Source: Mycobacterium triplex | GTDB taxonomy: Bacteria > Actinomycetota > Actinomycetes > Mycobacteriales > Mycobacteriaceae | Reading direction: 5' to 3' | Length of the DNA stretch: 64,000 nucleotides | NCBI RefSeq assembly: GCF_000689255.1 | Contig: NZ_HG964446.1 | Coordinates: 3,454,734 to 3,518,733 of the forward strand | Shown: one piece after another, positions 1-9,198 of the stretch | Position numbering within the stretch: position 1 is the stretch's first letter | How the letters are laid out: every line of letters begins with the position of its first letter | Notes under the pieces: model-generated | What the model saw: the letters and a program-made list of their open reading frames with translations, nothing else | What the model was told of the DNA's origin: nothing | Database searches by the model: none | Position numbers and translations under genes: made by a program

Positions 1-393
1 CTCGGTTATGGCGCGGACGCCGCCGAAATCGACCGGGCAATCGCCGCGCTCCGCCCGCCGCGGCGCGGGCTTTACGACGCCGTCATCGACCTCGGTGACC
101 GCGACGTGCGGGTCACCCACCCGGGTCGCGGCCACACCACGTCGGACTTGATCGTCGTGGTGCCCGGGTTGGACGATCACGACCGTCACGTGGTGTTCGC
201 CGGCGACCTCGTCGAAGAGTCCGCGGACCCGGCCATCGATGCCGACTCCGATGTGGCGGCCTGGCCCGCGACTCTCGATCGGGTGCGAGCGATCGGAGGG
301 CACGACGCGATTTACGTGCCGGGCCACGGGAAGATCGTCGACGCGGATTTCATTCGCCGCCAGCGGGCCTGGTTACAACAGCGTTCGAGCTAG
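1..393 (+). CDS. MBL-fold metallohydrolase, C-terminal part (Rv1913-like)
   Basis: This is the 3' end of a metallo-beta-lactamase-fold protein whose start lies left of the window; the open frame runs from base 1. Visible family features are the HPGRGHTTSDLIV stretch (the metal-ligand histidine after the central strand), FAGDLVEE (the bridging aspartate strand) and the C-terminal VPGHG histidine motif. These support a zinc-dependent hydrolase; the substrate is unknown. The stop overlaps the stop of the next, oppositely oriented gene by a few bases. Position beside the Rv1914c-like gene and aceA matches Rv1913 of M. tuberculosis. Confidence 0.85.
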   Translation, partial: LGYGADAAEIDRAIAALRPPRRGLYDAVIDLGDRDVRVTHPGRGHTTSDLIVVVPGLDDHDRHVVFAGDLVEESADPAIDADSDVAAWPATLDRVRAIGGHDAIYVPGHGKIVDADFIRRQRAWLQQRSS

Positions 394-764
394 GCGGTCG
401 CGACGGTGCAGGCGGCGATCAGCGCGCCCGGATCGGTCACGCTGAGCACCAACGAGCGCAGCACCACCGACCTCAGCGGAACCTTCGCCGTTACCGGCGG
501 CTCCATCGTCAAGGCCACCAGCCCTTTGCCCGAACCGTTGACCAGCCAGCGACCATTCGAATAGTGCACGCCCGCGGTGAACGTGCGCTCGTAGGATGCC
601 TCCGCGCCAGCGATCGACGCGATCGGGATATGGGCATCGAACGCCCATCCCATCTTCACGTGGAGCGTTCCGTCAACGACGCGCACCTCGCTGGTTTTGG
701 GCCCGAGTCCCAACGGCGTGGACAACAGCGCATACCAACGCTCGTACCGCAATTCCGTGTGCAC
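390..764 (-). CDS. Conserved mycobacterial hypothetical protein (Rv1914c-like)
   Basis: A 124-residue soluble protein with no signal peptide or membrane segment. I recognise no catalytic motif. Its location between an MBL-fold gene and isocitrate lyase, and its length, fit the conserved hypothetical Rv1914c. It is rich in beta-strand-like alternating segments (for example VRVVDGTLHVKMGWAF). It converges on the MBL gene with overlapping stops and diverges from aceA across about 310 bases. No function is proposed. Confidence 0.75.
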   Translation of the reverse strand: MHTELRYERWYALLSTPLGLGPKTSEVRVVDGTLHVKMGWAFDAHIPIASIAGAEASYERTFTAGVHYSNGRWLVNGSGKGLVALTMEPPVTAKVPLRSVVLRSLVLSVTDPGALIAACTVATA

Positions 765-1074
765 CGGACCGACCTTACTCGCAGTTTGCTGGCGGGGGTG
801 GAATTCTTTTCATCTACCCGTCTACGCAATTTGCTGCCTTGGTCCCCAGCCGGCTGTGCGCGGCGCCGCCACCGCGCGAGCGCTACCGAAATTCATTGCA
901 CCACAATGATTTCAGCACACGCCGCGGCGACGCCCGGTTGAGGCGCCCAAAGTACGCCGTGTGGCAACGGGTTTGGCCCGGCTCGGCACTCGGCCAAGTA
1001 ACGATGATTGAAATCCCGGGTCCGGGGATAGACTCACGATCAGCGGAATCGTGCCGGAAGGGGAGCATAAGGCC
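765..1074. other. Divergent intergenic region upstream of aceA
   Basis: These 310 bases separate the start of the Rv1914c-like gene from aceA and must hold both promoters. Open frames crossing the region show no family resemblance. A short inverted repeat (CCCGGGTCCGGGG near 1015-1027) lies about 50 bases before the aceA start. No convincing -10/-35 pair or known regulator box is visible by eye. Confidence 0.4.
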
Positions 1075-3366
1075 ATGGCCATCATCGACGCGGACACCGA
1101 GGTCCCCGCACCGTTCGACGAAGACGTCGCCGCCGCGCAGCGCTACTTCGACGATCCACGCTTTGCCGGAAAGATTCGCCTGTACACGGCCCGCCAGGTA
1201 GTAGAGCAGCGCGGCACGATACCGACCGACTACACCGTGGCTCGCGAAGCCGCGACGGCCTTCTACCCTCGCCTGCGCGAACTGTTCGCGGCGAAGAAGA
1301 GCATCACCACCTTCGGCCCGTACTCACCGGGGCAGGCCGTGAGCATGAAACGAATGGGCATCGAGGGCATCTACCTCGGCGGCTGGGCAACCTCGGCGAA
1401 GGGGTCCACCACCGAAGACCCCGGGCCCGACCTGGCCAGCTATCCGCTGAGCCAGGTGCCCGAGGACGCCGCCGTGCTGGTGCGCGCGCTGCTGACCGCG
1501 GACCGCAACCAGCAGTACCAGCGGCTACACATGAGCGAGCAGCAACGCGCGACGGCCAAGGAGTACGACTACCGGCCGTTCATCATCGCCGACGCCGACA
1601 CCGGCCACGGCGGTGACCCGCACGTCCGCAACCTGGTGCGCCGCTTCGTGGAAGCCGGCGTGCCCGGCTACCACATCGAAGACCAGCGTCCCGGGACCAA
1701 GAAGTGCGGCCATCAGGGCGGCAAGGTTCTGGTCCCGTCCGACGAACAGATCAAGCGCCTCAACGCCGCCCGCTTCCAGCTCGACATCATGCGGGTGCCG
1801 GGCATCATCGTCGCGCGTACCGACGCCGAGGCGGCGAACCTGATCGACAGCAACTCCGATGAGCGCGACCAAGCGTTCCTGCTCGGGGCGACCAACTTGG
1901 ACATTCCGTCCTACAAGGCCTGTTTCCTGGCGCTGATGCGGCGCTTCTACGAGCTGGGCGTCAAGGAGCTGAACGGTCACCTTCTCTACGCACTCGCCGA
2001 CGGCGAGTACGGCATCGCCAACGCCTGGCTCGAGCGGCAGGGGATCCTGGGCCTGGTCTCCGACGCGGTCAACCAATGGCGGCAGAACGGACAAGACTCG
2101 ATCGACGACCTGTTCGACCAGGTCGAGTCGCGGTTCGTGGCCGCCTGGGAAGACGATGCCGGTCTGATGACCTACGCCGACGCGGTGGCGGAGGTGCTGG
2201 CGTTCGGCGAAAGCGAACACGACGAACCGGCAACGATGAGCCCCGACGAGTGGCGCAAGTTCGCCGCGCGGACGTCGCATTACGCGGCGCGCGAGAAGGC
2301 CCGGGAGCTGGGTGCCACGCCGGACTGGAGCCCCGAGCTGGCCAGGACGCCCGAGGGCTACTACCAAGTGCGCGGCGGGATTCCGTACGCGATCGCCAAA
2401 TCGCTGGCGGCGGCACCGTTCGCCGACATCCTCTGGATGGAGACCAAGACCGCGGACCTGGCCGACGCCAAGCAGTTCGCCGACGCGATCCACGCCGAGT
2501 TCCCCGACCAGATGCTGGCCTACAACCTGTCGCCGTCCTTCAACTGGGACACCACCGGCATGACGGACGAGGAGATGAAGCGTTTCCCCGAGGAGCTCGG
2601 CAAGATGGGCTTCGTCTTCAACTTCATCACCTACGGCGGGCACCAGATCGACGGTGTCGCCGCCGAGGAGTTCGCCGCCAACCTGCGCCAGGATGGGATG
2701 CTGGCGCTGGCCCGGCTGCAGCGCAAGATGCGCCTGGTCGAGTCGCCGTACCGGACACCGCAGACCCTGGTCGGCGGGCCGCGTAGCGATGCCGCGCTGG
2801 CCGCGTCGTCGGGCCGCACCGCGACGACCAAGGCGATGGGCAAGGGCTCGACGCAGCACCAGCATCTGGTGCAGACCGAGGTGCCGAAGAAGCTGCTGGA
2901 GGAGTGGCTGGCGCTGTGGAGCGAGCACTACCAGCTGGGCGAGAAACTTCGGGTCACGCTGCGGCCTCGCCGCGCCGGTTCGGACGTGCTGGAGCTCGCG
3001 ATCAGAGGCGAGGGCGACGAGCAGCTGGCCAACGTCGTCGTCGACCCGATCAAGGACCGGCACGGCCGCAGCATCCTGCAGGTGCGTGACCAGAACACCT
3101 TCAGCGAGAAGCTGCGCCAGAAGCGGCTGATGACGCTGATCCACCTCTGGCTGGTGCACCGCTTCAAGGCCGACGCGGTCTACTACGTCACGCCCACCGA
3201 GGACAACCTGTATCAGACCGAGAAGATGAAGTCCCACGGGATCTTCAGCGAGGTCTACCCCGAGGTCGGGGAGATCATCGTCGCCGAGGTGAACAAGCCG
3301 CGCATCGCCGATCTGCTCAAGGCCGACCGGGTGGCGCTGCGGAAGCTGATCACCAAGGAAGACTAG
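1075..3366 (+). CDS. aceA: Isocitrate lyase, long form (ICL2)
   Basis: This enzyme cleaves isocitrate to succinate and glyoxylate in the glyoxylate shunt, and in mycobacteria the family also works as methylisocitrate lyase in propionate disposal. The catalytic KKCGH motif sits near residue 211. At 763 residues it has the extra C-terminal domain of ICL2 (about residues 600-763); in M. tuberculosis ICL2 that domain binds acyl-CoA and activates the enzyme. I chose ATG 1075 because a GGAAGGGGAG Shine-Dalgarno lies just before it; a GTG at 1051 is in frame. The frame is intact, unlike the split aceAa/aceAb of M. tuberculosis H37Rv. Confidence 0.95.
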   Translation: MAIIDADTEVPAPFDEDVAAAQRYFDDPRFAGKIRLYTARQVVEQRGTIPTDYTVAREAATAFYPRLRELFAAKKSITTFGPYSPGQAVSMKRMGIEGIYLGGWATSAKGSTTEDPGPDLASYPLSQVPEDAAVLVRALLTADRNQQYQRLHMSEQQRATAKEYDYRPFIIADADTGHGGDPHVRNLVRRFVEAGVPGYHIEDQRPGTKKCGHQGGKVLVPSDEQIKRLNAARFQLDIMRVPGIIVARTDAEAANLIDSNSDERDQAFLLGATNLDIPSYKACFLALMRRFYELGVKELNGHLLYALADGEYGIANAWLERQGILGLVSDAVNQWRQNGQDSIDDLFDQVESRFVAAWEDDAGLMTYADAVAEVLAFGESEHDEPATMSPDEWRKFAARTSHYAAREKARELGATPDWSPELARTPEGYYQVRGGIPYAIAKSLAAAPFADILWMETKTADLADAKQFADAIHAEFPDQMLAYNLSPSFNWDTTGMTDEEMKRFPEELGKMGFVFNFITYGGHQIDGVAAEEFAANLRQDGMLALARLQRKMRLVESPYRTPQTLVGGPRSDAALAASSGRTATTKAMGKGSTQHQHLVQTEVPKKLLEEWLALWSEHYQLGEKLRVTLRPRRAGSDVLELAIRGEGDEQLANVVVDPIKDRHGRSILQVRDQNTFSEKLRQKRLMTLIHLWLVHRFKADAVYYVTPTEDNLYQTEKMKSHGIFSEVYPEVGEIIVAEVNKPRIADLLKADRVALRKLITKED

Positions 3367-3449
3367 CCATCACCGCCTAGCCGCGGGGTCCCCCGTGCGC
3401 CGTCCGCTGCTGGGTACGCGCGTCCTGTCACGCCGATTGGCGCCCCTGC

Positions 3450-3540
3450 CTGCCCAAAGCGTGAAAGCGATCACATCACTACTTTCGCTTCCAGCAATAG
3501 TTGCATAGGTGTATATTGTTTATTTAACAGACGTGCAGCA
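3450..3540 (+). promoter_or_regulatory. AT-rich presumed promoter of the small secreted protein gene
   Basis: About 3471-3535 is strikingly AT-rich (contains TATATT at 3512-3517) inside a GC-rich background, and lies 35-100 bases upstream of the small secreted protein gene. I infer a promoter from composition and position only; no confident -35/-10 spacing can be assigned. Confidence 0.35.
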
Positions 3541-3570
3541 GAGCTAGCAGAACGGCGAAAGGACACTTCG

Positions 3571-3798
3571 ATGAAGTCTTCAACCAAGATGACCATCACC
3601 ACCTTCGGTGCAGCGGGCGCACTCGCCCTCGTCGTCGGAGTCGGCGGCGTCGGGCCCAGCCCGGTCACTCCCGCGCCCGCCCCGGCGACCCACTCGTCGT
3701 CGAGCGTCACGCCGGCGAGTCAAAACGTGGCAGTCGCCCCCGGCAGCGTGCACAAGGCCGTCCTCGTCGCCTGTATCTCGGGCCTCAACTGCGGGTAA
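3571..3798 (+). CDS. Small secreted peptide precursor, unknown family
   Basis: A 75-residue protein with a GAAAGGACACTTCG ribosome-binding region before ATG. Residues 1-28 form a signal peptide or signal anchor (KSSTK followed by an Ala/Gly/Val hydrophobic run). A low-complexity Pro/Ser/Thr segment follows, then a C-terminal VLVACISGLNCG in which two cysteines five residues apart could form a disulphide. A strong hairpin follows the stop, so it looks like an independent transcription unit. I do not recognise the family; a secreted or processed peptide is inference. Confidence 0.6.
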   Translation: MKSSTKMTITTFGAAGALALVVGVGGVGPSPVTPAPAPATHSSSSVTPASQNVAVAPGSVHKAVLVACISGLNCG

Positions 3799-3820
3799 GC
3801 GCCCAACCCGCACCCGAACC

Positions 3821-3856
3821 ACGGTGGCCCATCTCGTCTACGAGATGGGCCACCGT
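3821..3856 (+). terminator. Hairpin terminator, 16-bp perfect stem
   Basis: ACGGTGGCCCATCTCG and its exact reverse complement flank a TCTA loop, 22 bases after the small-peptide stop. There is no U-tract, as is common for mycobacterial terminators. Its placement between two same-strand short genes supports termination of the first. Confidence 0.7.
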
Positions 3857-3942
3857 CATGTCCGCCCCACATTGGTGGGGTTTGCGAGAGACACCAGCGG
3901 GTAAGAACGAAAGAGTTCGCTGAGTGTCGGGAGGGGAGTCTG

Positions 3943-4335
3943 ATGAGAGCGCAAGCTCGGACGGCAGTTGCGGTTTTCGGCGGGGCGGCCATGCTCGCTT
4001 TGACGGTCGGCTGCGGCGGCGGCGGCAACAAAGCGCCTAGCAGCACCACAACCACGACGACCACAAACACCTCGACGTCCAGCGTCGCGCCGTCGACGGC
4101 TCCCGGCACGGGCAGCCCGACGGGCAGCGGCGGCCCGGGCGGCGGAGGCGGCACCGTCCCCGGCGGCCCGACCGGCGGTGGTGGACCGGGCGGCGGAGGC
4201 GGCAGCATTCCCGGCGGTCCCACCGGTGGCGGCGGGCCCGGCGGCGGTAGCGGCAGTATCCCCGGCGTCGGTGGTGGCGGCGGCGGACCCGGCGGCGGCG
4301 GTGGCTGCGTCGGCAACATCTGCGGCGGCAACTGA
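3943..4335 (+). CDS. Gly/Pro-rich repeat lipoprotein
   Basis: A 130-residue putative lipoprotein: basic N-terminus, hydrophobic core, then the lipobox LTVGC with Cys near residue 24. A Ser/Thr run follows, then a glycine-proline-rich tail built from about three and a half 16-residue units (GGPGGGGGSIPGGPTG type), ending CVGNICGGN. GGGAGGGGAG before the ATG is a strong ribosome-binding site. It is likely exported and anchored in the cell envelope. There is no globular domain and no predicted function; the composition suggests a flexible surface or stalk segment. Confidence 0.7.
   Translation: MRAQARTAVAVFGGAAMLALTVGCGGGGNKAPSSTTTTTTTNTSTSSVAPSTAPGTGSPTGSGGPGGGGGTVPGGPTGGGGPGGGGGSIPGGPTGGGGPGGGSGSIPGVGGGGGGPGGGGGCVGNICGGN
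4129..4300 (+). repeat. 48-bp in-frame tandem repeats, about 3.5 copies
   Basis: Units begin near 4129, 4177, 4225 and 4273 (the last partial) and encode the 16-residue Gly/Pro unit of the lipoprotein. Third-position differences separate the units, so the array is not freshly duplicated. Copy number may vary between strains. Confidence 0.65.
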
Positions 4336-4368
4336 CCGCGCTCGCGCACCCTAAAACTTGCTCGCGGT

Positions 4369-4404
4369 AGCCGAGGGGGCCATGTCGACCTGGCCCCCTC
4401 GGCT
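4369..4404. terminator. Hairpin terminator, 14-bp perfect stem
   Basis: AGCCGAGGGGGCCA and its exact reverse complement enclose an 8-base loop (TGTCGACC), 33 bases after the repeat-lipoprotein stop. The GC-rich stem with no T-run is typical of mycobacterial terminators. Confidence 0.7.
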
Positions 4405-4522
4405 GAGCATGTTCACAACCGCGGCGATTGAGACAATCCGCGTCGTCGGGCCGGTTGATCTGTGCTGAGGCCCGCCAGCCTGAGTTATGGTTCTCCGCAA
4501 CGCGACTGCAAGGAGACCTTCA

Positions 4523-5686
4523 ATGGCGAAGCTCAGGTTCGGATATTTCATCGCGCCGTTCCACCGCGCCGGCACCAACCCGACGCTGGCCCTGCAGCGG
4601 GATCTCGAGTTCGTCCAACACCTCGATGCCCTGGGCTTCGACGAAGCGTGGGTCGGCGAGCATCACTCGGCCGGCAGCGAACTCATCGCCTCGCCGGAGA
4701 TCTTCATCGCCGCCGCGGCGGAGCGGACCAAGCGGATCAAGCTCTGCACCGGGGTCATCTCGCTCTCGTATCACAATCCGCTGTGGGTCGCCGACCGGCT
4801 GATGATGCTGGACCACCTCACCCACGGCCGGGTGATAGGCGGGGTGGGTCCCGGCTCACTGCCCAGCGACTCGTCGATGATCGGCCTGACCCCGACCGAC
4901 ACCCGGGAGCTGCTGGACACCAACCTCGACATCGTCGTGCGGCTGCTGCGCGGAGAAACGGTGAGCGCCAAGACCCCGACGCACGAACTCCACAATGCCA
5001 AGCTGCAACTCGCCCCGTACTCCGACGGCGGGGTTCCGTTGGCGGTGGCCGCGGTCGCGTCCCCGACCGGTGCGCGGCTGGCCGGCAGGCACGGCATCGG
5101 CCTGCTCTCGATCGGCGCGACCCTGACGATCGAGGGGTTCAACGCGCTGCGGTACCACTGGGACATCGTCGAAGAGCGGGCCGCGACGTTCGGCACCACG
5201 GTCGACCGCAGGAACTGGAGCCTGGTCTCGCTGTTCCACATCGCCGAGACGGAGAAGCAGGCCCGCGAAGACGTGAAATTCGGGCTGGAGCCGTGGTTTC
5301 GCTACTTCCAGAAGGTGGCCGCGTTCCCGCAGATGACGATGCCGGGTGAGCAGATCGACGAGATGATCGACGTCATCAACGGCAACGGTGCCGGGGTGAT
5401 CGGCACACCCGAGCAGGCGCGCGCGCAGGTGCAGCGGATGTGGGACCAATCCGGCGGGTTCGGCTGCGTGCTGCAGATGGGCCACGAGTGGGCCAACCCG
5501 GCGGCCACCAAGCGGTCCGCCGAGTTGTTCGCCGCCGAGGTGATGCCGCACTTCCAGGGTCAGGCGCAGCCCACGCTGGATGCCGCCGCGCGCGCCAGCG
5601 AAGCGCGCGAAGGGCTGGCGGAGTCACAGAACCAGGCCGTCGAGCACATGACCAAGAAGTACCAGGACGAGCTCAACGCCAAGTAG
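4523..5686 (+). CDS. LLM-class flavin-dependent monooxygenase
   Basis: A 387-residue bacterial-luciferase-like (F420 or FMN) oxidoreductase of the limonene-monooxygenase type. It starts KLRFGYFIAPFH, has GFDEAWVGEHHS around residue 50 and LMMLDHLTHGRVIGGVGPG in the flavin-binding barrel, and ends with a charged helical tail. The family oxygenates or dehydrogenates small organics using reduced flavin. ATG 4523 is preferred over an upstream in-frame start because AAGGAGA lies seven bases before it. It converges on the next FAD monooxygenase with a 14-base overlap. Substrate unknown. Confidence 0.88.
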   Translation: MAKLRFGYFIAPFHRAGTNPTLALQRDLEFVQHLDALGFDEAWVGEHHSAGSELIASPEIFIAAAAERTKRIKLCTGVISLSYHNPLWVADRLMMLDHLTHGRVIGGVGPGSLPSDSSMIGLTPTDTRELLDTNLDIVVRLLRGETVSAKTPTHELHNAKLQLAPYSDGGVPLAVAAVASPTGARLAGRHGIGLLSIGATLTIEGFNALRYHWDIVEERAATFGTTVDRRNWSLVSLFHIAETEKQAREDVKFGLEPWFRYFQKVAAFPQMTMPGEQIDEMIDVINGNGAGVIGTPEQARAQVQRMWDQSGGFGCVLQMGHEWANPAATKRSAELFAAEVMPHFQGQAQPTLDAAARASEAREGLAESQNQAVEHMTKKYQDELNAK

Positions 5687-7244
5687 TCCCGCCCAGTCCG
5701 AACCACCGTGTGAGCACGCGGCGAAGTTCGTCGACATCCGGCGATGCCGCCGAGGATGCCCACGCCACATAACCGTCGGGGCGCACCAGCAGCGCGGTGG
5801 CCGGCACCTGGCGGTCCGGCTGTCCGCCGGCGACGGTGAGCCGCTCGGCGGCATCGGTAACCGCGGCAGCCAGGCAGCCGGAATCGGTGAGATCGACAAG
5901 TAGCGGTCGTCCGGTGCGGGCCAGCTCCGCCACCCGTCTCGTCGCGCCGTCGTTCGTCACACCGAAGTCGGGCACCCAGTACCCGGTCAGCGGATGCGCG
6001 TCGAGGTCTGTGCCGTAACGGTTTTCGGCCCCGGATATCAGGTCGCTGAGACGCCGGGCGATCCCGGAATCGGTGAGCAGCTCGGAGAAGAGCTGCCGCA
6101 GCGCGGTGACCTCGGGCCCGGGGCGCACCAGGGCCAGCTGCGCCCGGCTGTGCATGATGACCCGCTCAGCGGCCGGCCGGCGCTCCGCCTCATAGGTGGC
6201 GAGCAATTCGGGCTCGACGCGTCCGCGCAACACCGCGGCGAGCTTCCAGCCGAGGTTCACCGCATCCTGTAGCCCCAGGTTGAGTCCCGGCCCACCCATC
6301 GGGGAGTGGACGTGCGCGGCATCGCCGACCAGGATCACCCGTCCCGTCTGATACCGCGATGCGATCCGCGAATTGATCCCGCAGAATCTGCGCAGATCCA
6401 GCGGTGCGTCGGGCGACACCGGTCGCAGCGGCACGTCGGCACCTAGCACCCGCTTGGCGCTGGCCTCCAGTTCGGCCAGGCTCATCGGCGGTTGGTCGTC
6501 GGCATCGTCCAGGGGTTCCTCGCGGGCCGCTCCATCGAGCTCGAAGACGATCATCGCCGCCCGGCCACCGAGCGCGCCGTAGGCGAACACGCCCTGATCG
6601 GTCCGATGGAACTGCAGGGGCGGCACCCGGCCGAACCCGGGGATGTCCAGTCCGCCGCTGACCGGGTCGATCCAGTCCGCGGGCGGGAGCACGTCGAAGC
6701 CCATCCGGGCGACCAGGTCATACGACGACATGCCGGGGAACTCGATACCGGCCAGCTTGCGGGTCATGCTGGTGCCGCCGTCGGCCCCGATCAGGTACTC
6801 GGCCCGCAGTCGATAGTTGCCGGCCGGCCCGGCGACATCGATCGTGAGCCCGTCGGCGTCCTGATCGAACCCGGTGAGCGCGTGGCCCCAGCGAATGTCG
6901 GCGCCGAGCTCGACGGCCCGATCGGCGAGCGTCTGAACCAGCCGGGGCTGCTGGACGGGCAGCAAGTACACCTGCGAGTCGATCATCGACGTCAGGTCCA
7001 ACGGGAAGGCCGCAAACATCGGGCGCGGGTTGAGCCGGGGCGGCTCCGTGGTTCCCGACAGCGTGCCGTACAAACCGCGATGGTCCAGGATCCGAACCCC
7101 TTGGCCGATAACGCCGTTGGCTCGCCGCATGGGATTGGGCCCGGGCATCGGGTCTAGCACCACCGGCCGGATCCCGTTCAATCCGAGCTCGCTGGCCAGC
7201 ATCAGCCCGTTGGGACCGCCACCGGCGATGACGACGTCAATCAC
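5673..7244 (-). CDS. FAD-dependent aromatic-ring monooxygenase
   Basis: A 523-residue class A flavoprotein hydroxylase. The N-terminal Rossmann motif GGGPNG (residues 8-13) binds the FAD ADP part. VILVGDAAHVHSPMGGPG is the second FAD motif, and a thioredoxin-like C-terminal region follows, as in PheA/TfdB and rifampicin-monooxygenase relatives. The family inserts one oxygen into phenolic or aromatic rings using NAD(P)H. The start MIDVVIAGGGP sits at the beginning of the fold, so no upstream extension is needed. Substrate unknown; a rifamycin-type activity is possible by family but not shown. Confidence 0.85.
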   Translation of the reverse strand: MIDVVIAGGGPNGLMLASELGLNGIRPVVLDPMPGPNPMRRANGVIGQGVRILDHRGLYGTLSGTTEPPRLNPRPMFAAFPLDLTSMIDSQVYLLPVQQPRLVQTLADRAVELGADIRWGHALTGFDQDADGLTIDVAGPAGNYRLRAEYLIGADGGTSMTRKLAGIEFPGMSSYDLVARMGFDVLPPADWIDPVSGGLDIPGFGRVPPLQFHRTDQGVFAYGALGGRAAMIVFELDGAAREEPLDDADDQPPMSLAELEASAKRVLGADVPLRPVSPDAPLDLRRFCGINSRIASRYQTGRVILVGDAAHVHSPMGGPGLNLGLQDAVNLGWKLAAVLRGRVEPELLATYEAERRPAAERVIMHSRAQLALVRPGPEVTALRQLFSELLTDSGIARRLSDLISGAENRYGTDLDAHPLTGYWVPDFGVTNDGATRRVAELARTGRPLLVDLTDSGCLAAAVTDAAERLTVAGGQPDRQVPATALLVRPDGYVAWASSAASPDVDELRRVLTRWFGLGGTTWR

Positions 7245-7356
7245 TTAGGCCAGCTTAGTAGTTGGGGAGTGGGCCGACAAACGCCGACTCAACTGACAGC
7301 GGCCGTTTTCATGTTGCGGCGCTAGCCGCTTATCAGGCGCGGCAGGTCGATGGCTC

Positions 7357-7821
7357 CTAGCGGGTGCCGCCCGATTCGCGGTCGGCCGCCTTCACCAACC
7401 GATCCGCGAGAAGCTTGACCGCACCGCCCAGCGCTGCGCGCGTCGCCGGGCCGGTTCCGCGAACTCGCTCGACGAACGAACCCGACCACCGGATGTCGGT
7501 GCCGCCGGCCGCGTTCGGCGTCAAGACCACCTCGCCGAGGTAATCCTTGGCGGGGGACGGCCCGACCAGCTTGTAGACCTGTCGGCGATCCTGCTCGTAC
7601 TCGACGATCTCCTCCTGGGCCAGCATCGGGGGCATCCCGATCTTGCGGATCGCGCCGACACCGCCCGGCGCCGGGTCGCCGTGCCGCGCCCAGCTCGAGT
7701 GCACAACCATGGGCTTGGCCCAGCTCGACCAACTCGCACCATCGGCCAGCAGCCGGAACACCGTGGCGGCAGGCGCGCTACTGGTCCGGTTGATCTCGAA
7801 CGAAAACTTGCGACCCGACAT
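7357..7821 (-). CDS. SRPBCC (START-like) family protein
   Basis: A 154-residue protein of the polyketide cyclase/START-like fold: SFEINRTSSAPAATVFRLLADGASWSSWAKP at the N-terminus is the typical first strand and helix, and TDIRWSGSFVERVRGTGP the long strand lining the cavity. These proteins bind hydrophobic ligands. I start at MSGRKFSF; an in-frame start nine codons upstream exists. It stands alone, between the FAD monooxygenase and the divergent serine-hydrolase gene. Specific ligand unknown. Confidence 0.75.
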   Translation of the reverse strand: MSGRKFSFEINRTSSAPAATVFRLLADGASWSSWAKPMVVHSSWARHGDPAPGGVGAIRKIGMPPMLAQEEIVEYEQDRRQVYKLVGPSPAKDYLGEVVLTPNAAGGTDIRWSGSFVERVRGTGPATRAALGGAVKLLADRLVKAADRESGGTR

Positions 7822-8001
7822 AGCCGCGTACCCTACCGCCTCGAGCAATGGACTCGGGCCGATGGACGAGGCGGGTAAATCCGGCCCACGATGGGCACCC
7901 CGCGTGCATACTCACCCTGTGGGGGTCCGGGTGGTTATCGCGGACCGAGGCCCGATTCCGGGCGGAAATTCCGAAGCGTGACGAAAAATATTGGTGGACA
8001 G

Positions 8002-9165
8002 ATGATTTCAAGCCTGCCTTCTGACGTCGACGGGCATGCCGCGATACTGCGTCGGCGCGCGCGAGTATCGCTGGCGGTGTGCGCGGTCGTCGTATCGCTC
8101 TGCGGGTGTGGCAGGCCACCCGGTACTCCCGCGGCCAACTCCACCCCGACCGGTAGCGCCGTCGTCACGACCAACGACAACTCACTGATCAAGGCCAACA
8201 GCCAGCGGGTGCTCGAAGACGCGGTCAACGCTTCGACGCCCGGCTGCTCGGCCGCGGTGGGTTCCAAGGGAACCGTCGTCTGGACTGGAGTGCGTGGCAT
8301 CGCTGACACGGCGACCGGCGACAAGATCACCCCCGACACGGTGTTCGATGTCGGCTCGGTGTCCAAGCAGTTCACCGCCACCGCGATCCTGTTGCTCGCC
8401 GACGCAGGAAAGCTGACGCTGGACGACTCGCTCGCAAAACACCTGCCGGAATTCCCCAACTGGGCCGGCACCGTCACGATCGCCCAGTTGATCCACCAAA
8501 CCAGCGGCATCCCCGAATACGAAGGGCTGCTGGTGAAGCAGGGGTTCGCGGTCAGTGACCGCACCACGCAGGAACAGGCGTTGCAGGCGGTGGCCGCGGT
8601 GGGGCAGCTGAACTTCAAGCCGGGCAGCCAATTTCGCTACTCCGACTCCAACTATCTGCTGCTCGGCGAGATCGTGCACCGGGTGTCGGGGCAGCCGCTG
8701 CCGCAGTTCCTCAGCGCAGAAATCTTTGGCCCGCTGGGTCTGGGGATGGTGCTGGACCCGGTCGGCGAGGTTCCGCACAAGGCCGTCTCGTACGCGGGCG
8801 GCAGCGAAGGGTACCGGATGACCACCTCGGCGTGGGAGCAGGTCGGCGACGGCGCGGTCCAGGCCTCGCCCAGCCAGCTGGTTCGGTGGGGCGACAATTA
8901 CCGAACCGGCCGCGTGGGCGGGCCCAAACTGCTCGAGGAGCAACTGGCGGGGGCGGTGGAAATCGGCCCCGGCGTCCCGGTGCGCTACGGCGCCGGCATC
9001 TACATCAAGGCTGACGGCACGCTCGACCACGACGGCGCCTCGCCCGGCTTCGTGACGGCATTCCGCGTCAGCAAGGACCGGCTGACGTCGATCGCGGTCA
9101 GCTGCAACACCGACGACCAGATTCCAGAAGCCCTGGCCGACTCGATAGCGAAGCTCTGGATGTAG
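8002..9165 (+). CDS. Serine hydrolase lipoprotein (beta-lactamase class C-like), copy 1
   Basis: A 387-residue penicillin-binding-protein-like hydrolase. After a basic stretch and a hydrophobic core comes VVSLCGC, a plausible lipobox. SVSK (from VGSVSKQFTA) supplies the nucleophile Ser and Lys, YSDSNY the Tyr motif, and HDGASPGF the third (H-x-G) motif. The fold covers beta-lactamases, DD-peptidases and esterases, so the substrate is unresolved. ATG 8002 with GGTGGA upstream is my choice; GTG 7978 is in frame. It is followed 33 bases later by a close paralogue and resembles Rv1922 in place and type. Confidence 0.8.
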   Translation: MISSLPSDVDGHAAILRRRARVSLAVCAVVVSLCGCGRPPGTPAANSTPTGSAVVTTNDNSLIKANSQRVLEDAVNASTPGCSAAVGSKGTVVWTGVRGIADTATGDKITPDTVFDVGSVSKQFTATAILLLADAGKLTLDDSLAKHLPEFPNWAGTVTIAQLIHQTSGIPEYEGLLVKQGFAVSDRTTQEQALQAVAAVGQLNFKPGSQFRYSDSNYLLLGEIVHRVSGQPLPQFLSAEIFGPLGLGMVLDPVGEVPHKAVSYAGGSEGYRMTTSAWEQVGDGAVQASPSQLVRWGDNYRTGRVGGPKLLEEQLAGAVEIGPGVPVRYGAGIYIKADGTLDHDGASPGFVTAFRVSKDRLTSIAVSCNTDDQIPEALADSIAKLWM

Positions 9166-9198
9166 CTGATAGCGCCTGGAGCCGCCATCATTCACGGT

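Noticed and set aside
1525..3237. Long 570-codon open frame antisense to aceA
   Set aside because: It mirrors aceA in a GC-rich genome; its protein is repetitive Arg/Gly/Leu/Val-rich with no family pattern.
3367..3449. Terminator after aceA
   Set aside because: Only short imperfect pairings such as CGCGGGGTCCCCCG were seen, not a convincing stem.
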